The position numbers and the translations under genes were made by a program. Shown piece by piece: positions 43,563 through 56,929 of a stretch of DNA of 64,000 nucleotides. Origin of the DNA: Streptomyces neyagawaensis (lineage in GTDB: Bacteria > Actinomycetota > Actinomycetes > Streptomycetales > Streptomycetaceae); contig NZ_JAMGBG010000027.1 of assembly GCF_023516595.1 (NCBI RefSeq), positions 124,001 through 188,000 of the forward strand. Reading direction: 5' to 3'. The notes beneath the pieces are model-generated. The model was not told the origin of the DNA and made no database searches. It saw nothing but the letters and a program-made list of their open reading frames with translations. Numbering within the stretch: position 1 is the stretch's first letter; every line of letters starts with the position of its first letter.

Positions 43563-44351
43563 TCAAGGGTGCTGGTTGCTGACGGACACGACCTCGCCCG
43601 TCAGGTACGAGGAGTAGCCGGACGCGAGGAACACGATCACGTTGGCCACCTCCCAGGGTTCGGCGTACCGCCCGAGGGCCTCGCGTTCGGTGAGTTCCGC
43701 CAGCAGTTCGGGGGTGGTCACCTTCGCGAGGTGGGGGTGCATGGCGAGGCTGGGTGACACCGCGTTGACGCGCACCCCGTACGCGGCGGCCTCGACGGCG
43801 GCGCAGCGGGTCAGCGCCATCACGCCCGCCTTCGCCGCCGCGTAGTGCGCCTGCCCGGCCTGGGCGCGCCAGCCGACGACGGAGGCGTTGTTGACGATCA
43901 CACCGGCGCCGGTCTCCCGCATGTGCCGCAGGGCGGCCCGGGTGCAGCGGAAGGTGCCGTTGAGGGTCACGTCGAGCACTTTCGACCACTGTTCGTCGGT
44001 CATGTCGACGAGGTCCGCGGTGCCGCCGAGTCCCGCGTTGTTGACGACGACGTCGAGGCGTCCGTGCAGCCGGACGGCCGTGTCGAACAGGGCGCGCACC
44101 TGGTCCTCGTCGGTCACGTCACACGCCGTCGCCGCGATCGCGTCGGCGCCGAACTCCCCGGCCAGCTCGGCCTCGTGCTCCTTGAGGCGGCGGGTGTGCG
44201 CGTCGCTGATCAGGACGCGGGCGCCCTCCTCCAGGAAGCGGCGCGCGGTCGCACCGCCGATGCCCGCGCCGGCCGCCGCGGTGATGACGGCGGTACGGCC
44301 GCGGAGGAGGCCGTGGGCGGGGACGTAGGTCGGAGGCTCGACGTTCGTCAT
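43563..44351 (-). CDS. ipdF: SDR family dehydrogenase IpdF
   Basis: A 262-residue short-chain dehydrogenase: VITAAAGAGIGGATARRFLEEGA (an AAxGxGIG cofactor motif), NNAGLGG, catalytic VNNASVVGWRAQAGQAHYAAAKAG (Ser, Tyr, Lys, in part) and the C-terminal PEWEVANVI-like segment EPWEVANVIVFLASGYSSYLTGEV. IpdF of mycobacteria oxidises the 5-hydroxyl of the HIP-CoA derivative. Called by family plus synteny with kstR2 and fadE30. First gene of the leftward operon, starting just after the operator at 44369. Confidence 0.88.
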   Translation of the reverse strand: MTNVEPPTYVPAHGLLRGRTAVITAAAGAGIGGATARRFLEEGARVLISDAHTRRLKEHEAELAGEFGADAIAATACDVTDEDQVRALFDTAVRLHGRLDVVVNNAGLGGTADLVDMTDEQWSKVLDVTLNGTFRCTRAALRHMRETGAGVIVNNASVVGWRAQAGQAHYAAAKAGVMALTRCAAVEAAAYGVRVNAVSPSLAMHPHLAKVTTPELLAELTEREALGRYAEPWEVANVIVFLASGYSSYLTGEVVSVSNQHP

Positions 44352-44368
44352 GAGGGCACGCTAACCTA

Positions 44369-44384
44369 CCAAACACTTGTTAGG
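44369..44384. promoter_or_regulatory. Second KstR2-like operator, between ipdF and the acyl-CoA dehydrogenase gene
   Basis: CCAAACACTTGTTAGG matches the core at 32020-32035 in 12 of 12 non-spacer bases (CCAAAC-N4-GTTAGG). Flanks AACCT (44363-44367) and AAGGTT extend the dyad. It sits within 20 bases of the ipdF start and 40 bases of the rightward gene start. Confidence 0.85.
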
Positions 44385-44420
44385 GAAGGTTGGGTGCTTG
44401 CCCGGAAAGAGGTGACCCCC

Positions 44421-45560
44421 GTGGACCTCGCCCATTCCCCCGCCGACGAGGCGTTCCGCGCGGAGGCCCGCGCCTGGCTGCGCGCTCGTGTGCCGTCCGT
44501 CCCGCTGCCCTCCCTGGAGACCGAGGAGGGCTTCGCCGCCCACCGCGCCTGGGAGGCCGAACTGGCGGCCGACCGCTGGTCGGTGGTGAACTGGCCGGCC
44601 GCGTACGGCGGCCGGGACGCGAGTCTGACCCGCTGGCTGATCTTCGAGGAGGAGTACTACGCGGCGGGCGCCCCCGGCCGGGTCGGGCAGAACGGCGTCA
44701 ACCTGCTCGCTCCGACCCTGTTCGACCACGGCACGCGGGAGCAGCGGGCGCGGGTGCTGCCGCCGATGGCCTCGGGTGAGGTGGTGTGGGCGCAGGCGTG
44801 GTCGGAGCCGGAGGCCGGTTCGGATCTGGCCTCCCTGACCTCGCGGGCGGTGCGTACGGACGGCGGCTGGCTGCTCAGGGGCCAGAAGACCTGGTCGTCG
44901 CGCGCGGCTTTCGCGGACCGCGCGTTCGGGCTGTTCCGCAGTGAGCCGGGCGCCCCGAAGCCGCATCAAGGGCTGACGTACCTCATGTTCGATCTGCGCG
45001 CGCCCGGTGTGACGGTCCGCCCGATCGGCCGCCTCGACGGAAAGCCCGCCTTCGCGGAGCTGTTCCTGGACGACGTGTTCGTGCCGGACGAGGACGTCAT
45101 CGGCGAGCCGGGGCAGGGCTGGCGGATCGCGATGTCGACGGCCGGCAACGAACGCGGGCTGACGCTCCGCTCCCCCGGCCGCTTCCTCGCCTCCGCCGAG
45201 CGGCTGCGCGACCTGTGGGAGGCCCGGGGCCGCCCGGCGACGGCCCGCGACGGGGTGGCCGACGCCCTGATCGGCGCCCGCGCCTACGAGCTGTTCACCT
45301 GGGCGAGCGCCTCCCGCTTCCTCGACGGCGAGTCCCTGGGCGCCGAGTCCAGCCTCAACAAGGTGTTCTGGTCGGAGTACGACATCGCTCTGCACGAGAC
45401 GGCACTGGAACTCCTGGACAAGGAGGGCGAGTTCGCGGACACCGACTGGTCCGAGGGCTACGTCTTCTCCCTCGCCGGGCCGATCTACGCCGGCACCAAC
45501 GAGATCCAGCGGGACATCGTCGCCGAACGCCTGCTGGGGCTGCCGAGGGGGCGTCGCTGA
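44421..45560 (+). CDS. fadE30: Acyl-CoA dehydrogenase, FadE30-like
   Basis: A 379-residue FAD-dependent acyl-CoA dehydrogenase: WPAAYGGRDASLTRWLIFEEEY, AQAWSEPEAGSDLASL (flavin and substrate loop), WLLRGQKTWSS, FLDDVFVPDEDVIGEPGQGW and the C-terminal AGPIYAGTNEIQRDIVAERLLGLPR. In mycobacteria FadE30 dehydrogenates HIP-CoA, the first step after CoA activation by FadD3; fadD3 itself is not in the window. GTG 44421 (VDLAHSPADEAF) has AGAGGTGA upstream. Its stop overlaps the next gene's start (TGATG), suggesting a heteromeric enzyme or coupled production. Confidence 0.87.
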   Translation: MDLAHSPADEAFRAEARAWLRARVPSVPLPSLETEEGFAAHRAWEAELAADRWSVVNWPAAYGGRDASLTRWLIFEEEYYAAGAPGRVGQNGVNLLAPTLFDHGTREQRARVLPPMASGEVVWAQAWSEPEAGSDLASLTSRAVRTDGGWLLRGQKTWSSRAAFADRAFGLFRSEPGAPKPHQGLTYLMFDLRAPGVTVRPIGRLDGKPAFAELFLDDVFVPDEDVIGEPGQGWRIAMSTAGNERGLTLRSPGRFLASAERLRDLWEARGRPATARDGVADALIGARAYELFTWASASRFLDGESLGAESSLNKVFWSEYDIALHETALELLDKEGEFADTDWSEGYVFSLAGPIYAGTNEIQRDIVAERLLGLPRGRR

Positions 45561-46528
45561 TGCGTTTCCTCCTCGACGCCGAGCAGCGGGCGTTCGCCGC
45601 GTCGCTGGACGCGATGCTGACGGCCGCGGACACCCCTGCGGTCGTGCGGGCCTGGGCCCGGGGGGAGCGTGCGGCCGGGCGGGCGCTGTGGGCGCGGGTC
45701 GCGCGGGCCGGCGTGTTCGCGCTGGCGGCGCCGGAGGCGTACGAGGGAGTGGGCCCACTGTCCGTCGAACTCGCGGTCGCCTTCGTGGAGTTGGGGCGGC
45801 ACGCCGTGCCGGGCCCGCTCGTGGAGACGGTCGCGGCCACGGTGCTCCTCGCGGGGCTGGACGACCCGGGCCCGGCGAAGCGGCTGCTCCCGGCGCTGGT
45901 GTCGGGGGAGGCGATGGCCACGGTCACGGCGCCGGGGTCGCCGTACGCGCTGGACGGGGACGCGGCGACCATCCGTCTGTCCCTGAGTGGCGCCGAACTG
46001 CGGCTGTCCCCGGGCCATGGCCCGGTCCGCCCTTCCCTCGACCCGGCCCGCCGACCGACGCCCCTCTCCCCCGGCGGCGAACTCCTCGCCACCGATCCGC
46101 CCGTCGCCCGAGCGGTCCTGTGGGCGCGGCTCGCGGTCGCCGCGCAGGCCCTCGGCGTCGGTCTCACCCTCCTGGACAGGACGGTGGCGTACGTCGGGCA
46201 GCGCACCCAGTTCGGGGTGCCCGTCGGCTCGTTCCAGGCAGTGAAGCACCGGCTGGCCGACGCGAAGGTGGCCCTGGAGTTCGCGCGACCGCTGGTGTTC
46301 GGCGCGGCGGTCACCCTGGACCCGGCGGACGTGGCCGCCGCCAAGGTCATGGCCTGCGAGGCGGCGTACCGCGCCGCCCGCACGGCGCTCCAGTCGCACG
46401 GCGCGATCGGCTACACCGCGGAGTACGACCTGTCGCTGTGGCTGACCAAGGCCCGGGCGCTGCGCTCGGCGTGGGGCTCGCCGGACGACTGCCGGAAAGC
46501 GGTGCTCAGTGGTGATCGCCACCGGTGA
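45560..46528 (+). CDS. Short acyl-CoA dehydrogenase subunit
   Basis: A 322-residue acyl-CoA dehydrogenase-family protein with a reduced middle beta-domain (about 130-185 is Pro- and Gly-rich rather than the usual barrel). The C-terminal helical domain is recognisable: AVAAQALGVGLTLLDRTVAYVGQRTQFGVPVGSFQAVKHRLAD (in part) and GAIGYTAEYDLSLWLTKARAL. Steroid-degrading actinobacteria often use alpha2beta2 dehydrogenases made from two adjacent genes, one poorer in cofactor contacts. This gene and its neighbour at 44421 fit that pattern. Its 3' end overlaps the convergent cytochrome b gene by 23 bases. Confidence 0.87.
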   Translation: MRFLLDAEQRAFAASLDAMLTAADTPAVVRAWARGERAAGRALWARVARAGVFALAAPEAYEGVGPLSVELAVAFVELGRHAVPGPLVETVAATVLLAGLDDPGPAKRLLPALVSGEAMATVTAPGSPYALDGDAATIRLSLSGAELRLSPGHGPVRPSLDPARRPTPLSPGGELLATDPPVARAVLWARLAVAAQALGVGLTLLDRTVAYVGQRTQFGVPVGSFQAVKHRLADAKVALEFARPLVFGAAVTLDPADVAAAKVMACEAAYRAARTALQSHGAIGYTAEYDLSLWLTKARALRSAWGSPDDCRKAVLSGDRHR

Positions 46529-48137
46529 GCCGCCGGTACTCCTCCGGGGTCGGTTTCGGGACGTGGGTGCCGGGGCCGAACATGGCGTGGGCGAGGCGGG
46601 CGCGCAGCCGGTCCACCGGTCGGACGCGGCGCCGGACGCCGTTCGCGTCGACGAGCGGCCCGGTCTCGTAGGGCGGCGGCTGCTCGTGCTGGGTGAGTGT
46701 GAACAGCTGCGCCCGAGTGAGCGGTTCGTGGACCTCGACGTATTCGCCGTGCGGGAGTCGCTTGATGACGCCGGTCTCCCGGCCATGGAGCACCTTGTCG
46801 CGGTCCCGGCGTTGCAGGCCCATACAGACACGGCGGGTGACGACGAAGGCGACGACGGGCACCACGAAGAAGCCGATGCGTACCGCCCAGGTGATCGCGT
46901 TGATGGACAGGTGCAGATGGGTTGCGACGATGTCGTTGCCGCCGCCAATGAGGAGGACGCCGTAGAGGCTGAGCCAGGCGACGCCGAGGGCGGTGCGCAC
47001 GGGGACGTTGCGGGGCCGGTCGAGGAGGTGCTGTTCGCGCTTGTCGCCGGTGATCCAGGCCTCCACGAAGGGGTAGACGCCGATGGCCAGCATGATCAGC
47101 GGGAAGAGGGAGAACGGGATGAAGACACCGAGGTTGAGGGTGTGCCCGAAGGCGTTGATCTCCCAGCCAGGCATCACCCGGATCAGGCCCTCGGAGAAGC
47201 CCAGGTACCAGTCGGGCTGGGCGCCGGTGGTGACCAGGTCGGCCCGGTAGGGGCCGAAGGCCCACACGGGGTTGATGGTGGCGATGGCACCCATGAGGGT
47301 CAGGACGCCGAAGACCAGGAAGAAGAAGCCGCCGGCCTTGGCCAGGTAGACGGGCATGAAGGGCATGCCGACCACGGACTTCTGGTCCCGCCCCGGCCCC
47401 GGGTACTGGGTGTGCTTGTGGTGGAAGACAAGGATCAGATGGGCGACGACCAGCGCCAGCATGATCCCGGGCAGCAGCAGCACATGGATCGGGAAGAGCC
47501 GGGAGATGATGTCGTGCCCGGGAAACTCCCCGCCGAACAGGAAGAACGACAGGTACGTGCCCACGACCGGGACGGACAGGATGGCGCCCTGCGCGAAGCG
47601 GAGGCCGGTGCCGGAGAGCAGATCGTCCGGGAGTGAGTAGCCCGTCAGGCCGGTGATGATGCCGAGGAACAGCAGGGTCCAGCCGAACAGCCAGTTCATC
47701 TCGCGGGGCTTGCGGAACGCGCCCGTGAAGAAGACCCGCATCATGTGCACGAGCATCCCGGCGACGAAGACGAGCGCGGCCCAGTGGTGGATCTGCCGGA
47801 TGAGCAGGCCGCCGCGCACGTCGAAGCTGATCTCCAGCGTGGACTCGTAGGCGCGGGTCATCAGGACGCCGTTGAGCCGCTCGTAGGTACCGTTGTACTC
47901 GACCTCGACGCCACTCGGTTCGAAGAACAGGGTGAGCCAGACGCCGGTGAGGATGAGGACGAGGAAGCTGTAGAGGCAGATCTCGCCGAGCATGAAGGAC
48001 CAGTGGTCCGGGAACACCTTGCGCAGATTGGCCCTGGCGAGCCCGTACAGCCCGAGCCGCCCGTCGGCCCAGTCGGCGACCCGCTCCCCCTTGCCGCCGC
48101 CCACCCCTGTCGCTCCTGTCGCTCGCGCGCCGTCCAT
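46506..48137 (-). CDS. Cytochrome b subunit of a bc1-type complex (QcrB paralogue)
   Basis: A 543-residue actinobacterial QcrB: residues 45-235 hold the cytochrome b core with heme-ligand helices (LLIRQIHHWAALVFVAGMLVHMM and FPIHVLLLPGIMLALVVAHLILVFHHKH, in part), then TQPGP-type QYPGPGRDQ and a C-terminal subunit IV-like part (FGPYRADLVTTGAQPDWYLGF). It should be an integral membrane quinol oxidase subunit, but no qcrC, qcrA, cytochrome c oxidase or maturation gene is adjacent. It is therefore an orphan, perhaps a paralogue of the main respiratory QcrB. ATG 48137 has GGGGAGGG upstream. The basic C-terminal tail is long. Confidence 0.93.
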   Translation of the reverse strand: MDGARATGATGVGGGKGERVADWADGRLGLYGLARANLRKVFPDHWSFMLGEICLYSFLVLILTGVWLTLFFEPSGVEVEYNGTYERLNGVLMTRAYESTLEISFDVRGGLLIRQIHHWAALVFVAGMLVHMMRVFFTGAFRKPREMNWLFGWTLLFLGIITGLTGYSLPDDLLSGTGLRFAQGAILSVPVVGTYLSFFLFGGEFPGHDIISRLFPIHVLLLPGIMLALVVAHLILVFHHKHTQYPGPGRDQKSVVGMPFMPVYLAKAGGFFFLVFGVLTLMGAIATINPVWAFGPYRADLVTTGAQPDWYLGFSEGLIRVMPGWEINAFGHTLNLGVFIPFSLFPLIMLAIGVYPFVEAWITGDKREQHLLDRPRNVPVRTALGVAWLSLYGVLLIGGGNDIVATHLHLSINAITWAVRIGFFVVPVVAFVVTRRVCMGLQRRDRDKVLHGRETGVIKRLPHGEYVEVHEPLTRAQLFTLTQHEQPPPYETGPLVDANGVRRRVRPVDRLRARLAHAMFGPGTHVPKPTPEEYRRLTGGDHH

Positions 48138-48336
48138 GCGTCGCCCTCCCCTTGGCTCGTCCAAGAGTGGCAGCCGGGCCCCCGCTTGTAAATGGGGAGC
48201 ACTCCCCACTTTGCCCGTCGGCTGCCGTTTCCCATGCGACGAGCCGGGGCCGGCCGATGTGACATCCCGGCCGGGACCCGGCCCCGGTCTCCCTCCCCGG
48301 CCGGACTCGGCCCAGGCCACTCCCCCACCGGGGCGG

Positions 48337-49056
48337 TTACCCGACGATCCCCCGCGCCCGCGCCTCCACCAGCCACTTCGGGAACTCGCCCAGCAGCCGG
48401 TCGTACAGCTCCCCGTCGGACAGGGCGCCGGGATCCGAACCGGCGTGGAAGAAACCGGCGTTGTCGACGACCCGCTTGCCGGGCACGGCCAGCTCGTCGA
48501 GCCTGCGCAGGAAGTCGAACTGCCGGCTGTCCGGGTCCCCGAAGCCGATGAACTGCCAGAAGAGGGGCAGCCGCGCGGCCTTGCACACATACCGCTCGGC
48601 GGCGAGTTTGCTCGTGGGCCCGCCGTCCGTCTGGAAGACGACGAGGGCCGGGTCCTGCGCACCGCAGTCGAGGTAGTGGTCGATGACCGCGTCCATGGCC
48701 AGGTGGTAGTCGGTCTTCCCCATGTGTCCGAGCCCGGACACGATCCGCTCGATCCGGCCCTGGTGGTCGGCGAGCCCGATCTCCGTGACCGCGTCGACGC
48801 CGGTGGAGAAGAAGACGACCGGCACGATCCCGTCGTCGTCGAGCTGCGCGGACAGCCCGAGCACCCGGTCGGCGAGGGCCTGCACGCTGCCGTGCTTGTA
48901 GTACGGCCGCATGGAGCCGCTGTGGTCGACGACGAGGTACACGGCCGCGCGCTGTCCGCGCAGCCCGTGCTTGTCGAGGGAAACCCCGGCGGCCTTGTAG
49001 AGGTCCACGAGAGCGGGGGCGGTCTCCCGCACCTTGCTGAGACTGACAGCGGGCAT
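48337..49056 (-). CDS. VWA domain protein (TerF-like)
   Basis: A 239-residue von Willebrand factor A-type protein. The MIDAS metal motif is VYLVVDHSGSMRPYY (DxSxS), with further elements VVFFSTGVD, GKTDYHLAMDAVIDHY and LVVFQTDGGPT. LQFIGFGDP-like WQFIGFGDPDSRQFDFL matches the TerF/TerY-type VWA group linked to tellurite-resistance and stress modules. No ter gene is nearby. There is no signal peptide. ATG 49056 follows AGGAGGG. It probably works by metal-dependent protein binding. Confidence 0.9.
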   Translation of the reverse strand: MPAVSLSKVRETAPALVDLYKAAGVSLDKHGLRGQRAAVYLVVDHSGSMRPYYKHGSVQALADRVLGLSAQLDDDGIVPVVFFSTGVDAVTEIGLADHQGRIERIVSGLGHMGKTDYHLAMDAVIDHYLDCGAQDPALVVFQTDGGPTSKLAAERYVCKAARLPLFWQFIGFGDPDSRQFDFLRRLDELAVPGKRVVDNAGFFHAGSDPGALSDGELYDRLLGEFPKWLVEARARGIVG

Positions 49057-49266
49057 ACGGGCCCTCCTGGCGTACGGGGTCGACGGGCCCCCGAGGCTAC
49101 GGCGTCGGCGGGTCACCGGTGGCGGGATCACCCCCCGACGCCCTCCCACACCCCCGCCCGCACTCCCATACGCCTCCCCGTCCCCTCTCCCCCTCGATCG
49201 TTCGCTATTTTGTTCGCCGCCGTCCTCACCGGCTCGTCATCAGTCCGCACCCCCAAGGAGCCGGCC

Positions 49267-50196
49267 GTGGAACCCCAGTCGCCGTCGTCGTCCGAGCCAG
49301 CCGTCACCACCTGCTACCGGCACCCCAAGGTGGAGGCGTACGTCCGCTGCACGCGCTGCGACCGCTTCATCTGCCCGGACTGCATGCGTGAGGCGGCCGT
49401 GGGCCACCAGTGCCCCGAGTGTGTGAAGGAGGGCGCCCGGACCGTCCGTCAGGCCCGCACCGCCTTCGGCGGCCGGATCTCCGCGGTGCCGCTGGTGACG
49501 TACGTCCTCATCGGCCTCAACGTCCTCGCCTACGTGGCCGAACTCGTTCGCCCCTCCGTCGTGGACGACTTCGCGGTGCTGGGCCGGGGCCTCACCGGCC
49601 CGGACGGCATGCACTACGTCTGGCAGGCCGTCTATCCGTCCGGCTTCCACCCCGAGGGCGTCATCGACGGCGAGTGGTACCGCCTCCTCACCGGGGCGTT
49701 CCTCCATCTCCCGCCCACCGAGGGCACGTTCGGCGTCCTCCACATCGTGATGAACATGGTCACGCTGTGGAACGTCGGCCGGGTCGTCGAGGCCCAGCTG
49801 GGCCGCGCCCGCTACCTCGCCCTGTACCTCCTGTCCGCCCTCGGCGGTTCGGTGCTCGTCCTGCTCCTCGCGCCGGACGCCCGCACGGTCGGCGCCTCCG
49901 GCGCGCTCTTCGGCGTCTGCACCGCGTACTACGTCATCGCCCGCCGCCTCGGCGCCGACCCCAGGGGCATCAACCGCTTCATGGCGGGCCTGCTGATCTG
50001 GCTGGTGCTCTCGGCGGTCGTCACCTCCTGGCAGGGCCACCTCGGCGGCCTCCTCACCGGCGGCCTCATCGCCCTCGCCTACGCGTACGCCCCGCGCGAC
50101 CGCCGTCGCGTCCTCGTCCAGGCGAGCGCCTGCGCGGTGGTCCTCGCCCTCCTGCTGGTGCTGGCGGTGGCGAAGGTCGCGGCGATGACGAGCTGA
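49267..50196 (+). CDS. Rhomboid family intramembrane serine protease with N-terminal zinc finger
   Basis: A 309-residue membrane protein. The N-terminal 50 residues carry a B-box-like zinc finger (TTCYRHPKVEAYVRCTRCDRFICPDC, in part, then HQCPEC), followed by a basic linker and six or seven transmembrane helices. The protease motifs are HIVMNMVTLW (helix 2 His/Asn), GASGALFG (nucleophile Ser) and HLGGLLTG (catalytic His). GTG 49267 has AAGGAG upstream. Such zinc-finger rhomboids are common in Streptomyces; their substrates are mostly unknown. Divergent from the VWA gene. Confidence 0.95.
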   Translation: MEPQSPSSSEPAVTTCYRHPKVEAYVRCTRCDRFICPDCMREAAVGHQCPECVKEGARTVRQARTAFGGRISAVPLVTYVLIGLNVLAYVAELVRPSVVDDFAVLGRGLTGPDGMHYVWQAVYPSGFHPEGVIDGEWYRLLTGAFLHLPPTEGTFGVLHIVMNMVTLWNVGRVVEAQLGRARYLALYLLSALGGSVLVLLLAPDARTVGASGALFGVCTAYYVIARRLGADPRGINRFMAGLLIWLVLSAVVTSWQGHLGGLLTGGLIALAYAYAPRDRRRVLVQASACAVVLALLLVLAVAKVAAMTS

Positions 50197-50199
50197 GCG

Positions 50200-50334
50200 C
50201 TGGGGCCCTTCTGATGGATCTCCGTGGGAGAAGGAACGGCGTTCGGTGCGTGCTCTGGGGGTACCCCCTGCTCGGAGAGCTTGGGGGAGTGCCGGGCGTC
50301 GCGACGCCGCGGAGATCCATCAGAAGAGCCCCAG
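50200..50334. mobile_element. MITE-like palindromic element
   Basis: About 135 bases flanked by inverted repeats of about 24 bases: CTGGGGCCCTTCTGATGGATCTCC (50200-50223) and GGAGATCCATCAGAAGAGCCCCAG (50311-50334), differing by one base. The inner part has a second hairpin (GGGGGTACCCCC) and no coding frame. It lies in the 300-base gap after the rhomboid gene. The remaining 50335-50500 holds a GTACGCCGTTGTACGG-like small repeat and nothing else I recognise. Confidence 0.8.
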
Positions 50335-50500
50335 GGGGCGCCGCCCGGCCGCCCCACCGCGTCCGCACATGCGACAGCGCCTGCCCAGTCGTCCGGTCGG
50401 GGACTGGCGGGCAGGCGCCATCAGGTGTTCCGTACGCCGTTGTACGGGACGTATGGAGGGTGACCCGGAGGTCACCCGGTGGGTGTGGTCGGTGCGGTCG

Positions 50501-51953
50501 TCAGACCGTCAGCGCGCGGTCCGTCGGGCGGATCGGTGCCGGCAGGTCGCTCGCGCCCGTCAGGAAGCGGTCGCAGCCGCGGGCGGCCGAGCGGCCCTCC
50601 GCGATCGCCCACACGATGAGCGACTGGCCGCGGCCCGCGTCACCGGCGACGAAGACGCCCGGCACATTGGTCTGGAAGTCGGCGTCGCGGGCGATGTTGC
50701 CGCGCTCGTCGAGCTCCAGGCCGAACTGCTCGACCAGGCCGTTCTCCCGGTCGGTGCCGGTGAAGCCCATCGCGAGGGTGACCAGCTGGGCGGGGATCTT
50801 GCGCTCCGTGCCCGGCTTCTGCGTCAGCTTGCCGTCGACGAACTCGACCTCGACGAGGTGCAGCCACTGGACGTTGCCGTCCTCGTCGCCCTCGAAGTGG
50901 GTGGTGGAGACGGAGTAGGCCCGCTCGCCGCCCTCCTCGTGCGCCGAGGTGACCTTGTAGAGCATGGGGAAGGTCGGCCACGGCTGGTGAGGGGCCCGGT
51001 CCTCGCCCGGCTTCGGCATGATCTCCAGCTGGGTGACGGAGGCCGCGCCCTGGCGGTGGGCGGTGCCCACGCAGTCCGCGCCCGTGTCGCCGCCGCCGAT
51101 GACCACGACGTGCTTGCCCTCGGCCGTGATGGGGGGCGCCACGAAGTCGCCCTCCTGCACCTTGTTGGCCAGCGGCAGGTACTCCATGGCCTGGTGGATG
51201 CCGTTCAACTCACGGCCGGGCACCGGCAGGTCGCGCGCGGTCGTGGCACCGGCGGCGATCACGACGGCGTCGTACCGCTTCTTCAGGTCGGTCGCCTTGA
51301 GGTCGCGGCCGATCTCGATGCCGGTGCGGAAGCGGGTGCCCTCCGCGCGCATCTGCTCGATGCGGCGGTTGATGTGCCGCTTCTCCATCTTGAACTCGGG
51401 GATGCCGTAGCGGAGCAGACCGCCGACGCGGTCGGCGCGCTCGTACACCGCGACGGTGTGACCGGCCCGCGTCAGCTGCTGCGCCGCCGCGAGGCCCGCC
51501 GGGCCGGAGCCGATGACCGCGACCGTCTTGCCGGACAGGCGCTCCGGGGCCTGGGGCGCGACATCGCCGCTGTCCCACGCCTTGTCGATGATCGAGACCT
51601 CGACGTTCTTGATGGTGACGGCCGGTTGGTTGATGCCGAGCACACACGCCGACTCGCACGGGGCCGGGCACAGGCGGCCCGTGAACTCCGGGAAGTTGTT
51701 GGTGGCGTGCAGGCGCTCGGAGGCGGCCGCCCAGTCCTCGCGGTAGGCGTAGTCGTTCCACTCGGGGATGAGGTTCCCGAGCGGACAGCCGTTGTGGCAG
51801 AACGGGATGCCGCAGTCCATGCAGCGGGACGCCTGCTTCGAGATGATCGGGAGCAGCGAACCGGGGACGTAGACCTCGTTCCAGTCCTTCAGCCGGACGT
51901 CGACGGGGCGGGACTTGGCGACCTCGCGGCCGTGGTTGAGAAAGCCCTTGGGA

Positions 51954-51961
<8 letters not shown>
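50501..51961 (-). CDS. gltD: Glutamate synthase, small (beta) subunit
   Basis: A 486-residue iron-sulfur flavoprotein, the NADPH-dependent subunit of GOGAT (glutamine + 2-oxoglutarate to 2 glutamate). N-terminal Cys ligands for 4Fe-4S clusters are in [18 protein letters not shown] and [15 protein letters not shown]. The FAD motif is [17 protein letters not shown], and the NADPH motif [21 protein letters not shown] 51961 overlaps the gltB stop by 8 bases, so gltB-gltD is one operon. Confidence 0.97.
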
Positions 51962-56558
<4,597 letters not shown>

Positions 56559-56632
56559 CGGCTCTCCCGTCGTCGTCATGTGGCATATGCAAGTGCCGAG
56601 GGACGACGTTGGCCCTCTGCGTGGAGTGCAAA

Positions 56633-56648
56633 ATTTCGTGCAGGTTAC
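56633..56648 (-). promoter_or_regulatory. Candidate GlnR box upstream of gltB
   Basis: On the minus strand, GTAAC-CTGCAC-GAAAT fits the GlnR consensus gTnAC-n6-GaAAC with one mismatch. It is 75 bases upstream of the gltB start, where a nitrogen regulator would act. Read by eye only. Confidence 0.5.
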
Positions 56649-56929
56649 ATGATGGAGCGATTCTCGGGAACCGGGATAGTTCGTTCCAACATGCGGACGC
56701 CGCGGCGCTGAGCGGGTGCGTCGCACGGCGGCGGGAGCAAGGGGAGCCTTCCGGACAGATCCATGTCCTTCGACTCGATGTGCGGGGGGCGTCGTCGCTC
56801 CCTGCGGCAAGGTGCGGTGCAGGCGTCATTGCCGGCGGCGCTTACGGCTCATGCCCAGCGGTTAAGCATTCGAAACCGCGTAGTAACGACTATTTATGCG
56901 GCCTCACGCATACGTAGCCATCCGATGCA

